A stretch of 64,000 nt of DNA from an uncultured Bacteroidota bacterium (GTDB lineage Bacteria; Bacteroidota; Bacteroidia; Flavobacteriales; BACL11), in assembly GCA_902587125.1 (NCBI GenBank), contig CACIJW010000002.1:62001-126000 (forward strand). The letters are read 5' to 3'. The position numbers and the translations under genes are program-made. Shown here piece after piece: positions 63,072-64,000 of the stretch (position 1 is its first letter; each line of letters opens with the position of its first letter). The notes under the pieces are model-generated. The model saw only the letters and a list, made by a program, of their open reading frames with translations, did not search any database and had not been told where the DNA came from.

Positions 63072-64000
63072 AAATTTCCTTTTTTAGTTGTAGTAATTCT
63101 CTATTCATTTGGCCTTTTATTGACTTATTTTCTTCTGCTCGGCGAGTGAGGTATGGTATTAGGTCTTTTACTGGGCCATATGGTAGATATTTCGCTACAT
63201 TAAATTTATTCTCAGCTAAAGTAGAAGTAATATTATCACTCATTCCAAATAACTGTGAAAAATAAATTCTTTTGTCGGAGTTTAAGATATTATTTTGCTT
63301 AACTAAATCTATCAATAAATTGGTACTTTTTTCGTTATGAGTTGCACAACAAATGCTTACAGAGTCTAGATTCTCTACACAAATTTTTAATGCATTATTA
63401 AAATCTTCATCAGTTTTTTCTTTTGTTTTGTTTATTAGAGATGTGTTACCATTTTTGAATGCATTATGGCTTTCTTTTTCTAAGTAAGCTCCTCTAACAA
63501 GTTTAAATCCACATTTTATTTTTTGTTTTTTGAATTTTAGAATTATTTTCTTTAAGTAATCTAATTTATCGCTTCTATACATCTGAACTGTATTAAAAAT
63601 CAGTGTTTCTTGTTTATTGTATTTAATCATCATTTCTTCAACTAAATGATCAATGATGGGTTGAATCCATGATTCTTCAGCATCTATCATTATTGGAATA
63701 TTTTTTTTGGATGCATATGAACATACTTTATCAATTTTTTTATAGAGAACTTTATATTTACTTGAGGAAATATCAATCAATTGTTGTGAGAGTTCTTTTA
63801 ATATATTTATTTTCTCAATTCCAGAAAATTTAAATACTACAAATGGAATATTTTTATTCTCAGATGCAAAATCAATATTTTTTATAACCTCTTCTAAACA
63901 ATTATAATGCTTAGATTCTTCATTGTTATTTTCTGAAGCATAGTCTAATATGGTGGAAATATCTTTATTATAAAGACTTTCAATTGTTTTATTACATTCA
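63046..64000 (-). CDS. Proline dehydrogenase, N-terminus beyond the window
   Basis: The frame stays open from the stop at 63046 to the right edge, giving more than 310 residues; the TTG at 63780 is only an internal leucine. Landmarks in order are YNKDISTILDYASEN, NIPFVVFKFSGIEKI, MIDAEESWIQP, KLVRGAYLEKE, CCATHNEKST and YLPYGPVKDLIPYLTRRAEEN (here split: YLPYGPVKDL and LTRRAEEN), the FAD-binding core of proline dehydrogenase. It oxidises proline to pyrroline-5-carboxylate and feeds electrons to quinone. No aldehyde dehydrogenase domain is visible in this part, so it is the monofunctional type. Confidence 0.92.
   Translation of the reverse strand, partial: ECNKTIESLYNKDISTILDYASENNNEESKHYNCLEEVIKNIDFASENKNIPFVVFKFSGIEKINILKELSQQLIDISSSKYKVLYKKIDKVCSYASKKNIPIMIDAEESWIQPIIDHLVEEMMIKYNKQETLIFNTVQMYRSDKLDYLKKIILKFKKQKIKCGFKLVRGAYLEKESHNAFKNGNTSLINKTKEKTDEDFNNALKICVENLDSVSICCATHNEKSTNLLIDLVKQNNILNSDKRIYFSQLFGMSDNITSTLAENKFNVAKYLPYGPVKDLIPYLTRRAEENKSIKGQMNRELLQLKKEISNRKIFQF

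Noticed and set aside
63046-63780. Proline dehydrogenase as a complete 244-residue gene starting at 63780
   Set aside because: The codon is an internal TTG and the frame with clear family sequence continues to the window edge.

Overview
The window is a strongly AT-rich, gene-dense piece of a Bacteroidota chromosome, most likely a free-living (probably marine) member of the Flavobacteriales. The evidence is a TANNTTTG-type -7 promoter box before many genes, no obvious Shine-Dalgarno sequences, a tmRNA tag reading GENNYALAA, type IX secretion parts (PorT, PorX, a CHU_C/T9SS C-terminal domain), SprB repeats, a TonB-dependent receptor with a carboxypeptidase-like N-domain, DUF3822, and the order porX / HD hydrolase / lpxD / lpxC / fabZ / lpxA / efp. 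Genes are packed so tightly that all eight convergent protein-coding pairs overlap.

Layout. 1-12357: cell-surface locus with a truncated YfhO-type membrane protein, a GT4 and two GT2 glycosyltransferases, a 1344-residue lectin/SprB-repeat adhesin, a sulfotransferase gene broken by an in-frame stop, an intact second sulfotransferase and a Wzx-like flippase on the other strand. This suggests a sulfated surface glycan. 12608-17476 (-): M1 aminopeptidase fused to an Omp85-like beta-barrel, BrkB/YihY, nadC. 17519-23888: rlmH-rdgB, then (-) coaD-rsmD-DUF3822-anchored protein, then an acyltransferase and purL. 23885-29370: TonB receptor, a tiny lipoprotein and ArsC-like protein, an M23 peptidase, a coiled-coil protein and zapA followed by a probable 6S RNA.

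29374-37753 is a light-response island: a TIGR01777-type epimerase and a CarH-like B12 photoreceptor-repressor face crtI-crtB-small exported protein-crtZ-SRPBCC across a spacer with repeated TATACAA half-sites. Photolyase, GNAT acetyltransferase, a QueD-like protein and an unknown protein form a second (-) operon. crtZ is frameshifted at a run of nine Cs. tmRNA (37802-38158, -) and a saccharopine-dehydrogenase-like gene follow.

39410-45386 (-) is core metabolism and information processing (rpe, rpoD, pnp, rpsO, accD, fbaA). 46190-59488 is one long (-) run of 16 tightly spaced genes: zinc-ribbon protein, porT, heptose kinase, aminotransferase, meaB, ridA, YggS, DUF1015, serA-like, serC, efp, lpxA, fabZ, lpxC, lpxD and an HD hydrolase. 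porX, tsaE, alanine dehydrogenase and a small anchored protein run the other way, and a proline dehydrogenase runs off the right edge.

Most noteworthy: the C9 tract in crtZ, with a CCC-TAG-T site that a +1 shift would restore; the M1 peptidase-Omp85 fusion; the CarH-like regulator with promoter-overlapping operators; the split of the usually fused lpxC/fabZ; promoters placed so close to start codons that mRNAs should be leaderless; and the universal overlap of convergent genes. All functional calls are by eye from motifs and remembered family features; no database search was run.
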